Shown here one piece after another: positions 45,287 to 57,123 of a DNA stretch of 64,000 nt; position 1 is the first letter of the stretch; every line of letters begins with the position of its first letter. Both the position numbers and the translations under genes were made by a program. The notes beneath the pieces are model-generated. The model was not told where the DNA came from. It made no database searches and worked only from the letters and a program-made list of their open reading frames with translations. The stretch spans positions 1,116,001 through 1,180,000 of the forward strand of contig NC_016475.1 of assembly GCF_000226095.1 (NCBI RefSeq). Reading direction: 5' to 3'. Source of the stretch: Thermothelomyces thermophilus ATCC 42464 (Eukaryota > Ascomycota > Sordariomycetes > Sordariales > Chaetomiaceae).

Positions 45287-46920
45287 AGGCCAGGGTCCCC
45301 TAGGGGTCACCCCTCTCCCCTATACTATTCATCCTCTACATAGCCTCTCTTTACCAGGCCATTCGCCAGGCTTGCCCTACGGTCAGTTTAATAGGCTTCG
45401 CCGACGATACCAACCTTCTAGCCTTCGGGAGGGCCGAGGAGGCCTATAACGGTCAGCTACAGAGGGCTTAGAAGGCCTGCCTATAGTAGGCAAAGACCCG
45501 GGGTATAGCTTTTACCCCGGAAAAGTGCGAACTCATCCACCTCAACAGGGGCCGGAAACAGTGGTCACGACCGCTAGAGCTCCTACGGCCCGGAGGGGGT
45601 ACTACCACCATAGCCCCGTCAAAGTCGGCCAGATTCCCAGGGGTCTGGCTAGACTGGAGGCTATAGTAGGGCCCCTACTACGTAAAGGTAGCCAAGAAGC
45701 TAGAAACCCAAGAGTTTGCCCTGACCAGACTTGCTACAAAGACCTAGGGCCCCGGCCTCCTACAGGCCCGCGAGGTCTATACCAAGTGTATCTGTAATGC
45801 CCTAGCTTATAGGGCCTCGAACTTCTACAAGCCTACTAAGCCAGGGGGCAAGCCGGAAGGCCCTGCTAGGGAACTATCGAAAGCCTAGTACCAGGTCCTT
45901 CGAGTAATTACCAGGGCCTATAAGGCTACCCCTATCTAGTGCCTCGAAATGGAAGCCTAGGTACCACCTCTTAACCTCTACCTTAATAAGAGGCTAGCTG
46001 ACTTCGAAGCCAAACTCGACTAGCCACTCCTATAGACCGGGATAGGCCTAGGGGCCCCCTAGGTCCCTATAAGGGCTCTTATCCAACAGGCCTATAATAG
46101 GCTAAGCTAGAGGTTCCGAAAGAGAAGGACTAGGGCAAGAGGCTAGGAGCCGAGGCCTACGGCCCTAGAGGTAGTAAGATCGACAGTCTGGTAGTAGGTT
46201 TAGGAGGGCTATAGAGAGGGTCGACCCCCCCTACAGACCTTATAAAGAAGGCTATAGGCCACGGAACTGGCTGTAGTAGCAAGCTAGAGCAACCGCTAGA
46301 GGGCCGACCAAGCCGGCAAGAGGATATAGCATGTATCGGACAAGGACCCTCTATGCCTAGTTTGTATAGGGGAAGGCCTACAAAGGTACTAGGGCCTAAC
46401 GAAGGCCTAGAGCTCCCTATTAGTACAGGCCCGCATAGGGGCTATCGGCCTCTATGACTTCCTTTTTAGGGTTTAAGTCCCGGGGGTTAGCACCCCCTAC
46501 TATGCCTATAGCCAGGGGAAGGAGACTGTCGAGCACCTAGTCGTATAGTGCCCGAACCTACTAAGAAGCCGAACGTAGGAATCCTGGGAAATACGGTCGC
46601 AAAGGGACCTAGATCTCGTTTTACGGGGTACAGGGGCTTGTAACTATCGTTTGGCAAGGAGGGTTCTATAGTAGCTAATGGACCTAGGGAGGCTCCTAGA
46701 ATACCGCCTTACGAGGAGGCTAGACCGGGAGGCAAGGCCTCTATAGGGCTACTCCAGCCGCTTTTCCTTTTCTTTGTAGTGTATTAGTATTCTAGATCGG
46801 GCGTTAGAGGCGTGACAGAGGTTTTTATCCAGCCTATTAGGTACGGTTTCCTTTGTATATAACTAGAGAGGCTCTGGCATGCTTATTAGCATAGTGGTAT
46901 AGGATTAATAATAATAATAA
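45287..46920 (+). mobile_element. Tad1-like LINE, 5'-truncated copy
   Basis: This 1.6-kb copy begins inside reverse transcriptase at GVPQGSPLSPILF, followed by the catalytic FADDTNLLAFG box near 45397-45430. It has the Tad1-type C-terminal region with a Cys/His knuckle (CLVCIGEG near 46350; HLVV-CPN near 46530), and ends in an (ATA)n tail. It is flanked by a 14-bp target duplication TATATTCTTTTCTT (45273-45286 and 46921-46934). Many former Gln and Trp codons are TAG, as expected from C-to-T change in CpA or its complement, so it is dead. The open frame at 45525-45797 is not a gene. Confidence 0.88.
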
Positions 46921-48582
46921 TATATTCTTTTCTTTTACTTGAAAATTAACTATAGGAAAACCTATAATTATATCTATACTAATCTCTTACTAAGGTCGGC
47001 TGGGGATTAATAGGGATTCTAAGTTACTATAATCTTAATACTATCTTAGCTTATTTGTTTAGTAAAAATAGCAAGTTTGGCACTAATTCCTAATGTCTCT
47101 TACTAGGCCTTACTAGTTAAACTTCCTTTAAATAAGTTCACTAGTTCTTCTAGAGCTAAAGTGCCTAGCTCTAGCATTATCATAATATAATTAGAGAATT
47201 TCTTACCTTATAGTTTCTTCTATAGGAACGGAAAGCGCTCTCTTATAGAGTAGCTTACTACCGTATCCTAAGGACTATAGTTCGGCTTCGCTAGTACTTC
47301 GCTAGCTTTTCATTATACCTTTTTCTAGGCCTTCTCTTACTCTTTAAGTTAAGGGGTCTGATCTTTAGAGCTCTAAAATATACTCTCTAAGTATTTATAA
47401 TAGCTAGGTAGTAGAAGCTAATTCTAGTCTTACCACCTCTTTAGCCTATCTTTATAATATAATTAGCTTTCTTTTAAGGTATATCTATTTTATATTATAT
47501 AATTCTTTTAGATTAACTTTTAACGACTAGATTCTAATTTAGTATTAAAAAGATTATAAAACTCTTTATACTTCTTATACCTTCTTATAGTTTACTATCT
47601 TGTTCTAGATTATAAGTAACTATTCTTAGTTTCTAAGAGAATTATCTTCCTTATAATCTAGTCTTTTTAAAGGGCTATCTATAGGATTTTACTTCCCTAG
47701 CTAGTGCTTAATAATAAAATCAAAGCCTAATAGATATATATACTATCTAGCTTAGTGACTGTTAAGTTAGGTCCATCTTATAAATCCTTATAAATTATTA
47801 TAGTCCGAATAGACTGTCTTTTTATAGGGATTCCCTATTAGATAGTATTACTAGTGCTTAAAGCTTTCTACGATTGCTATCATTTCCTTGTTAGAGGTAC
47901 TATAATAGTAGGCTAGTCCTAAGAACTTAGCTAACTAAAATGTAATAGAATGTTTTTAAGAGTCCTCTATTTATTATAATAAGATAGCCTCTATTGTAAA
48001 TATAGAAGCGTCTGTTTCGATAGTTATTAGCTTTTTAGGATCGAAATACTAGAGAACTAGTGCTAATTTAAAATAGTTTTTAATTTCTTGAAATACTCTT
48101 TATTCTTTAAGGTTAAACTAGACTCTTCCCGGTTTCTTCCCCTTTTCTAGCCCCTTTAGTAGACTTATTAAGGGGTAGGTAATCTGTGAAAAATTACAAA
48201 TGAACTTCTAATAAAAATTAATAAATCCGAGAAACACCTAAATGTCGCGATAGGTCTAGGGTTCTAGCTACTTCTCTACCGTTTCGATTTGTACTAGGTC
48301 TATTATAATTCCTTATCGATTTATTATAAATCTAAGGAGTTAACTTAGTCCTTATAAAATAAATATTTACTAGGTTTATAATATAGCTATATATTTTATA
48401 GTCGTTTAAGGACGTTTTAGATATATTTTATATATATTTTATAATTAGGTGAAAAGATTAAGATATTATCTAAATAAACTATATAAAATTCATTAAGTAG
48501 TCTACCTAATGCTTAATAAATATAATTCCAGAAAGTAGCTAATATATTTATTAGGCTAAATGGTATAACTAGGTACTTAAAT

Positions 48583-51500
48583 ATTATTATTATTATTATT
48601 AGTCCCATGCTACTATGCTAATAAGCATGCTAGAGCCTCTCTAGTTATATATAAAGGAAACTATACCTAATAGGCTAGATAAAAACCTCTGTCCTGCCTA
48701 ATAGGCTAGATAAAAACCTCTATCCTGCCTTTAATACCTAATCTAAAATACTAATACACTATAAAGGAAAGGAGAAGTGGCTAGAATAGCCCTATAGAGG
48801 CCTTGCCTCCTGGTCTAGCCTACTCGTAAGGCGGTATTCCGGAAGCCTCTCTGGGTCCATTAGCCACTATAGAACCCTCCTTACCAAACGATGGTTACAG
48901 GCCCCTATACCCCGTAAAACGAGGTCTAGGTCCCTTTGTAACCGTATTTCCTAGGATTCCCACGTTCGGCTTCTTAGTAGGTTCGGGCACTATACGACTA
49001 GGTGCTCGACAGTCTCCCCCCCTTGGCCACAGGCATAGTAGGGGATACTAACCCCCGGGACTTAAACCCTAAAAAGGAAGTTACAGAGGCTAATAGCCCC
49101 TGTATAGGCTTATACTAATAGGGAGCTCTAGGCCTTCGTTAGGCCCTAGTACCTTTGCAGGCCTTCCCCTGTAAAAACCAGGCGTAGGGGGTCCTTGTCT
49201 GATATATGCTATATCCTCCTGCCGGCTTAGTTAGCCCTCTAGCGGTTGCTCTAGCTTACTACTACGGCTAGTTCCGTGGCCTATAGCCTTCTTTATAGGG
49301 TCTGTAGGAGGGGTTGACCCTCTCTATAGCCCTTCTAAACCTACTGCCGGACTATCGATCTTACTACCTCTAGGGCTATAGGCCTCGGCTCCTGGCCCCT
49401 TGCCCTAGCCTTTTTCTTCTGGAACCTCTGGCTTAGCCTATTATAGGCCTGTTAGATAAGAGCCCTTATAGAGACCTAGGGGGCCCCTGGGCCTATCCCG
49501 GTCCATAGGAGTGGCTAGTCAAGTTTGGCTTCGAAGTCGGCTAGCCTCTTATTAAGGTAGAGGTTAAGGGGTAGTACCTAGGCTTCCGTTTCGAGGCACT
49601 AGATAAGGGTAGCCTTATAGGCCCTAGTAACTACTCGAAGGGCCCTATATTAGGCCTTCGATAGTTCCCTAGCAGGGCCTTCCGGCTTGCCCCCTGGCTT
49701 AGTAGGCTTATAGAAGTTCGAGGCCCTATAGGCTAGGGCGCTATAGATACACTTGGTATAGACCTCGCAGGCCTATAGGAGGCTAGGGCCCTAGGTCTTT
49801 ATAGTAAGCCTGGTTAGGGTAAACTCCTAAGTTTCTAGCTTCTTAGCTACCTTTATGTAATAGGGGCCCTACTATAGCCTCTAGTCTAGCCAGACCCCGA
49901 GGAATCTAGCCGACTTCGAAGGGGCTATAGTAGTAGTCCCCCCTCTAGGCTGTAGGAGCTCTAGTAGCTATAACTACTATTTCTGGCCCCTATTAAAGTA
50001 GATAAGTTTGTACTTTTCCGGGGCGAAAGATATACCCCGGGTCTTTGCCTACTATAGATAGGCCTTCTAAGTCTTGTATAGCTAACTATTATAGGCCTCC
50101 TCGGCCCTCCCGAAGGCTAGAAGGTTAGTGTCGTCGGTAAAGCCTATCAAACTGACCATAGGGCTGGCCTAGCGAATGGCCTAGTAGAAGGAGGCTATAT
50201 AGAGGATAAATAGTATAGGGGAGAGGGGTGACCCCTATAGGACCCTAGCCCTTACTACTATATCCTCTGTTTCCTAGCTATCGAAGTAAAAGATAGCTAC
50301 CCTATTCTATAGCTACTCCCTAACCTAGACTACTAACTACTTTGGGAAGCCCTGGCTCTGTAAAGTGGCTAGTAGCTAGGTATAGTTAACAGTGTCGAAA
50401 GCCCCTAAGATATCGAGCTATAGGAGGGAGGCGGCTACCTTATACCTCTAAGTCTCCTAAACCTAAGCCGTAATAAGCCGGATAGCTAGTTTGGTAGACC
50501 TATGCTCCTAGTTACCTATCTACTTGGCTAGGAGAAGCCTATAGGCCTCTACGATAGCCGTTACCTTCTAGGCGACTATAGCCTCTAGCACCTTACCTAC
50601 TATTAGTAAGAGTGCTATAGGCCTATAGCCTCCTAGGGTAAAGTGGGCCTATAGGGGTTTACCAGGCTTATAGAGGACTACTGTCTTAGCCCTTTTAAAC
50701 TAGGCTAGGAAATAGCCAAGCTATAGGCTCTCTAAGACTAGTATAGCTAGTATCCGGTAGAGCAGCCGCCTATAGGCCTTTAGTAGGCCTATAGGGAGGA
50801 GGTCCTCCCCTAGAGCCTTCTATAGGGCCGCTGCTAGTACTACCCTAACTTTACCTACCATAACCCCCTGGCTTATCTCGAACTTCGGCTCCTAGTAGCC
50901 GTTTAGTTCCAGGTCATCGATATCCGAAAGGTCTGCCTCTAGGTTCGGAAAGAACTTATTGGCCAGTGCTCTAGCCTTTTATTAGTAGGTTATAAGCCCT
51001 CCTTCGAAGGCCAGAAGCTTTAGGGGGTCGACTAGTAGGTGGCTTTGTAGCCTTGCCTACCGCTCTAACCTCTATAGCAGGTCCGGCCGGTTAGTTACCT
51101 CCTGTAGCGTAGCTCTCTAGCTCCTGGTCTTCGTAGCCGTAATGGTCTTGGCCTAGTCCTATAGGGCCTGCCGAAGTACCTCCTGCGTATAGGGGTTCAG
51201 GGTACCCCTATAGGCTCTCTCTGCCTCCTTGGCCCTCTTCCGGGCCTCTCGAACTTCCTTCGTCTACCATCGAGCTCGCTTACTACCTACACTAGCCTTC
51301 TTTACTAGGGCCGAGACTATAGCTATCTCCTTAAGGGCTTCTATAAGCCTGTCGAAGGCCTGTAGAAGCTCCTCCGGGCCTTAGAAGATAGGCCGCCTGG
51401 CCGGGGCCGATGCCTATCTACTAAGCCGGAGTAGGAGGTAGGCCGCTTCGGCCTATACAACCTCCCTATCTAGGCTATTCTAGTCCTACCCTTTGCTAGC

Positions 51501-53844
51501 CGGTATAGGTCTACTAGTCCCCTAGAAGGAGACATATAATATAAGTAGTGGTTAGACTTCCCCCGTTCCACGATATCCCTATAGGTTACTTCTAGTCCGG
51601 CCGAGGCCTAGAATAGGTCTATTATAGAAGGCCAGCCACGTTAGTCCCCTTAGGGGGCCCTAATAACCTAGCTATAGGGTATACATAGGTTAAGGTCCTA
51701 CTAGTCTATAAGGCTAAGGAGGTCCCTAGCCTCTAGGCTAAGCCTGTCAAATAGGTCCTAGACTAGGTAGTATAGGTTAAAGTCGCCTATAAGAACTAGG
51801 GGGTAGGTTAGCCAAGGTAGGGCTAATAGGTCCTATAAGAGGGCCTACTCTCCCTTGTTATTATAAACTGACTAGAGCTCGAACCCCCTCTCTCCTAGGG
51901 CTGGAAAGGTCACCTTACACTAGTTCTCCTCCGCTAAATAGTCCTACTAGCCAACCAGGAAGTACTTAGTTACTAGAATTGCTACTTTGCCTTTAGGCTT
52001 GTAAACTAGGTAGTATTTCGAAGCCTAAGGGCAGTATATTGACCCTATAAACCGGTTAATCTACAGCTCCTAAATAGCTAGTAGGTGGTATTTAGCCTCC
52101 TCTAATAGGACCTCGAGGGCCTATTTATTACCTTAGGTATTCTACTAAAGGATCTTAATTTGTATTCAAGGTAGCTAGGGCGGAGGCCGAAGGTATAGTT
52201 ATAGGCTCTGTAGCCATTACCCCCTCGGCCGGTTATAAAAAGGAGGGGGTTCCAGGCTATAGAAAGGAGATACGGGTCTGTTAGGCGTCAAATAAGGCAC
52301 TCCTAGCCGCCTGCTGGGCCAGGGTAGGCCTTTTATAGGGGCGTTTAGCCCTGGTTTGGTAGTAGTTATCATCTTCTGGTTAGCTATTAAACTCGAAGGC
52401 TACCTTCTAGTATAGTTACTCCGGTAGTTAGAAGGTTTAGGGTCTATACTAGTAGGCCTCCTTAGCCCGTTCCTAGGCTTCGATTTTCTTTAGGCAGCCT
52501 CTATACTAAGCCGTATAGGGGCCCCTACAGGCTATATACCTACAAAGGAGTTAGTTAGAGTAGGTAGGGCACTAGGCCTCCCTAGTCTTCCCCCCCTCCT
52601 TATGGGCCTTTGTACCGTAACGGCTATAATAGGCCAGCCGCTAGTAGTACCACTAAGTATAGCCAAAGCTCTAGTACCTATAGCACTACCTTAGCTCTAG
52701 AGCATCCTAGTAAGGCTCGTAGTCTAGTACCTAGGCATCCTAGACCACGCCCTCGTTATAGGCCTTCCGGGCCTTTTCGAGGTCCTATAGGCCTAGGAGT
52801 ACTATAGCCTACTTCCTTTACAGGCTCTTTAGTAGCTAGAACTTGACCGTTTCGATTGAGTATAGGCCTACAGCCCCCTTAAAGTCTTATTTACTAACCC
52901 CCTATAGCTCCTCCTTCTAGACTCCTTTGGCTAGGACTATATAGGCCCTACTAACCTCCCTAGCCTTCTCTCCGAAGGCTGTAGCCACCTATCGCTTATT
53001 AGCCAAATACTAATCCTTAGTAGCCTTATCTTTAAAGACCATTACTATATCCCTGCTTAGGAGCTTCCTAGCTGTAACGGCTCCCTAGCGGCTAGAAGCC
53101 CTGTTAACTACTTAGACTATCTCAGCCAGGGTTTAGGCTTTAAGGTCCTCTTATAGGCTCGCGTTCCGTATCGTGACCTCCCGCGAGGCCTGTAACAGCA
53201 CTGCCTTAGCCGATGGCAGGCCTCCTTAGGGGGCTGTTACCCCCTATTACGGTCCTATAGCTACCTACGCCTAGGTAGGGCAGGGGGTAGCCTTAAAGGC
53301 TTCTTTAAGCCCTTTTTTAACTTCCTCGGCTATAAGTTCCTATAGGTTCGAAACTAGGCCTATAATAGTAGTCGTAAGGCCCTGTAAGAGCCTGTTAGCG
53401 AGGTCCTATACCCTGACCCGTTCAGGGCTTAGTATAAGGTCAACTAGCTACGTGACAAGACCCCTTAGTTCCTTAATATCCGGGGTAAGGTAGGCGTATA
53501 GAGGGCCCCCCTTTGATTGGTTTAAAGCTATAGGCCTCTCTACTTAGTGGCTTGGCAGTAGGCTTTAAATTGACATTATATTTAGGGGTGTTTAGAGGCT
53601 CTGGGTGGTCCGTACGGTGAAAAGTTTGACGGGTGTGTAAGGTACGGTCGGGATGCGGTCAGGTCCGGCTCCTATGCTTGCGATGCCTATTGCATAGCCG
53701 CAATGGCTCGCACGTAGTTGAAAGCGGTACTATTGGATAGCGTTCTTTGAGAGCTTCCTAGCGATGGTAGTTTTGTATGTTTTGGTAGGGTTTTCGCAAA
53801 GATGTAAGAGAAGCTTTAGTTTATATAATTAGAGATTAGTCATT
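48583..53844 (-). mobile_element. Tad1-like LINE, near full-length copy (5.26 kb)
   Basis: Read right to left: a GC-richer 5' leader (about 53.58-53.84 kb), ORF1/gag-like part with Cys knuckles (about 52.2-53.58 kb), an AP-endonuclease-type domain containing LIGDFN (about 51.5-52.15 kb), reverse transcriptase with a DDTNLLAFG box near 50.12-50.15 kb, a C-terminal region with a Cys knuckle (about 48.99-49.2 kb), and an (AAT)n tail at 48583-48600. It is flanked by a 13-bp target duplication TAGGTACTTAAAT (48570-48582 and 53845-53857). It has many in-frame TAG codons from RIP. Same family as the shorter LINE at 45.3-46.9 kb but in opposite orientation. Confidence 0.9.
48666..48727 (+). repeat. 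31-bp tandem duplication in the LINE 3' untranslated part
   Basis: Two units starting CCTAATAGGCTAGATAAAAA differ by one G/A. The other LINE copy has only one unit. Confidence 0.85.
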
Positions 53845-55035
53845 TAGGTACTTAAATAATCTATAATAAGTTCGGAAGGTGGTTTTCTACTTATCCCCTT
53901 CTTATACTCGAATCTAGTAGTAAGCGTCCTTAATATCAAGCTTAGTGAAAAATTAAGCGCCGGAAGTATAGTCGAGAATCTCCGAAATAAGGGGTAATAG
54001 ATAGCGATTTTTCTAGGTAATCTTATTAAGCCCTTAATAATTAATACAAAGACAAAGGCTCCTATCTCTTTTAGGTATAAATAGGACTAGACTAGCTGCT
54101 AAACTCTTAGAAGGTCGAATCCTCCCTTTGGCAAGGTTCTTATCTAAGTATTCCTATAGCATGCCAAGTTCGTACTAGGATAAGAGGTAAATCGGTCTAA
54201 CTAGAGGAGTTATCCCTAATTATAGATCGATTTTATAGTTAGTTACCTTAAATAAAGGAAGGATACTCGAATTTAATATATCTATTACGTTAGCGAAGTC
54301 TTATAGTTTAAGGGGAATTTCTTCCGGGTTTCCTAAGGGTTTTAGTTCTTCTTTGTTAGGGAATAGATCTATAGAAATATCCGAAATAGTAGTTAATATA
54401 AAGACTTAGGCTCCTCTTTAGTAGTTCTTTTCTATTCTTTTAGAGTACTAGAGTTAGGCTATCTTAGTTTCTAGTAGAAACTACTAGCAATTCTCTATTA
54501 GAAACAATAAAATTGTAAGGTTACTAAGTACAGGCATTTCTAATAGGATCAGTAAGGTTTTGATATTACGGCTAATAGTAATATAAGGGTAATTATATTA
54601 ATATATAGTTCTATACTCGTCGGTTAGTATGATTAGTACTTGATATACCCCCTAGGACGTTATAACCATTTTGTTAAACTACTAAATCGTAGGTAGAATA
54701 TAAGCAAGTCGTTTTAATTAGTATTTCTAAATAAGGTCGAAGTCTATAATATTTACTTCTATATAAGAATCTAGGTCTACCGTTATTAAAACGCCCTTAT
54801 ATATATTTATTATAATAGCGGTATATATACGCTCCCTTTTTAGGTTATCCCCTATAGCTATTTTCATAGTATTAGGGTCTATTACAAATAACTCCAATTT
54901 CCCTAGCAAAAATGGCCTAAACCTCGGTAACTAAGGTATTAGCCCTATTAGTAAGAGGTAACCTATAGCACTTCTAGGTAATCTTTTGTAAAATGTCCCT
55001 CCTTCCTACATTAGAAGTATAAGCTACTACCCTAG

Positions 55036-55375
55036 TATTAAGAGGGCCTGCTACTAGGCTAACTTATCAAGGAGGTAGCATTATCACAGGGCCTACTAGA
55101 TAGGTTCAGACTAGGTTCGTAGGCAGGGAGAGTTAATTTTCTTTCTAGGGCAGGTAGGTAGGTTATTCTAAGGACTGATCCTAAGGGAGGGAAAACCTCC
55201 CTTTTGAATCTATAGGCTAATAAGTACATTTTATACCCCGAATCGGCCGCTCGTTCCTCCGGCCGTACCCTAACCGTACCTATTGCTTATAGGGTCATAC
55301 CTATTAGCGTCTAGGTATAGGCCCTCTAGCCGCCGCGGCCTGGCCGTAGGTATAGGTCGGCTTATATCTATAATA
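55036..55375 (-). repeat. LTR of Gypsy family C, right copy (340 bp)
   Basis: Same length and order as the LTR at 42064-42403, differing mainly by transitions. To its right the sequence also matches what lies right of the left copy, including the purine tract. Confidence 0.75.
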
Positions 55376-56701
55376 ACTTACTCTCCCCTTCAGTAGGCCT
55401 GTCCATAGGCCTATAGGCTCTATTAGAATAGCTTTATTCTAGATGCTTATTCTATAGTGGCGGATCGCTATTATTTTAGCGCTTTATTATTACGGCTTTG
55501 TTTATAATTATATATAGAATAAGTAGGTACTAGGCGCCTTTGTTTTCAGACACGTATTACCATTATTATAGTTACTATTTGGGTACTTTCATCTAAAGAT
55601 TCGCTTTATTATAAATATATCTAGTGGTTACTATAGCGCTAGAAAGGTCTCTACTATAGCAATAGAAATAATATTTAACTTTCTTAGAGGGCTGCTTTTC
55701 GCTCTCGATTTTCTTTTAATCTTTAACCTTATCCTCTTTAAAATGTTCTTATTTTAGCCGCCTGTAATAAATTTTCAATTTTTAAATCTTTATTCTTACG
55801 TTTATAGTAATACTATAGAGATTTAGTAGCTTAGTACGGCCGACTTACTACCGTATATACGGTGCTTATATAGCGCTATTAAGGAAATTAAGGTAAACGA
55901 CGAGGTTCCTATCGACGTTTAGTGTATATTCCTTACTACTAGCTCGTTTAAGTGTTTTTGGTGCCGTTAGGGCTATTAAATGAGCTACCTCCTAGTAAGT
56001 ATACGTTTTAGGAGCGATTCCCTAGGTATTAATGGTCGTTTAGGCTGCTAGTGCTATGATTAGTAATATAGTTAACCTTATAATTATTATTTGGTCTACC
56101 TATAAGGTCGTTTTAGCCCTAAGGCCGGATATAACTAACCCTAAGGATTCGCTTACGCTTAGTAAGCGCTATTACTACTATATTACTATGTTTATAAACG
56201 ATATGGCTGTTACTTTCGAGGCGGTTAAGAAGTATTACTAGTCTAATATAGGCCTTATTAACAATGGCGGTAAGAAGATTACTTTTATAGGAACCTATTT
56301 ATTTTCGCTTACGATTCGATATAGATACTAATATATTTATAGGAGTAATGGCTAGTGTATAGTAAGTTTATGACCGATTATAAGTATATAATTATAGCTA
56401 CTAATCTATAGCCCAAGTTTAACGCTAGTATGGTATATTTGGTCGTGTTTTGGTCCGCCCGATTATTTATTAATATAGTATAGGTGCTAAATGATCTTAT
56501 AATCTAGTAATATCCGCTACTACCTTACCTTAAGCCTATTAACAAGGGTTATATCACTTGGCAAATAGCCAAGTATAAGTTTATTACCAAACTAGGCATA
56601 CTTATATTAGGGGCCCTAGGTAGTAAGAGCAAGGCAGCCTAATTTCTAGGTAAATATATAATAGACTTAGAGTTTGTCTCCTATAGTAGGTTTTAGCAGG
56701 G

Positions 56702-57123
56702 TGTCACAGAAATATATATATAGAACGCCACCTAAGCCACCTCCCCCAACAGGCCAATAGAACAGCAGGTACAAACGGACCAATTAGGAAAGGATCACAC
56801 TTAGCAAAGTAATCTATACACTATAAGATTACTACCGCAGCCGTAATCCAGACGGCAAAGGATCACTAGGTAAAGAGTGATCCCAAGATTATATATATAT
56901 ATAGATAATCACTCGTTATGGTAGACTCTAGGAGTTTACTAATAATAGTAACCTACAATTATAGTACTTATACCAAGCATCGCTAACTACTATAAGAGAT
57001 AACTATAGTATTATTATAAACCTTTTAGCTTTACCAAATCCCTTAGACGACCTGCCTACTCATCCTACTTAACCTACCTTCGTCTGAACCCTTTTAGAAG
57101 AAGTCTAAGTTAGGTTTGTCACA
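56702..57123 (+). repeat. 5' LTR of Gypsy element D (422 bp)
   Basis: Starts TGTCACAG and ends TTTGTCACA. Its partner of the same length lies at 63191-63612. Confidence 0.9.

Larger units (their letters stand above)
42404..55035 (-). mobile_element. Ty3/Gypsy relic C, minus strand, with two LINE insertions
   Basis: Going right to left: protease region (about 54.6-54.9 kb), reverse transcriptase (about 53.86-54.15 kb, continued at 48.1-48.57 kb), RNase H (about 47.7-48.1 kb), integrase region (about 46.94-47.6 and 44.9-45.27 kb), then a 2-kb 3' internal region (42.4-44.4 kb) and the 3' LTR. It is interrupted by a LINE at 48583-53844 and another at 45287-46920. Heavily RIP-mutated, broken many times, and older than both LINEs. 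Gag is not recognised. Confidence 0.7.

Noticed and set aside
45525-45797. 90-codon frame in the repeat block
   Set aside because: Out-of-frame by-product within the LINE copy.
54727-54909. 60-codon frame in the repeat block
   Set aside because: Leftover open part of the Gypsy C protease region, not a host gene.
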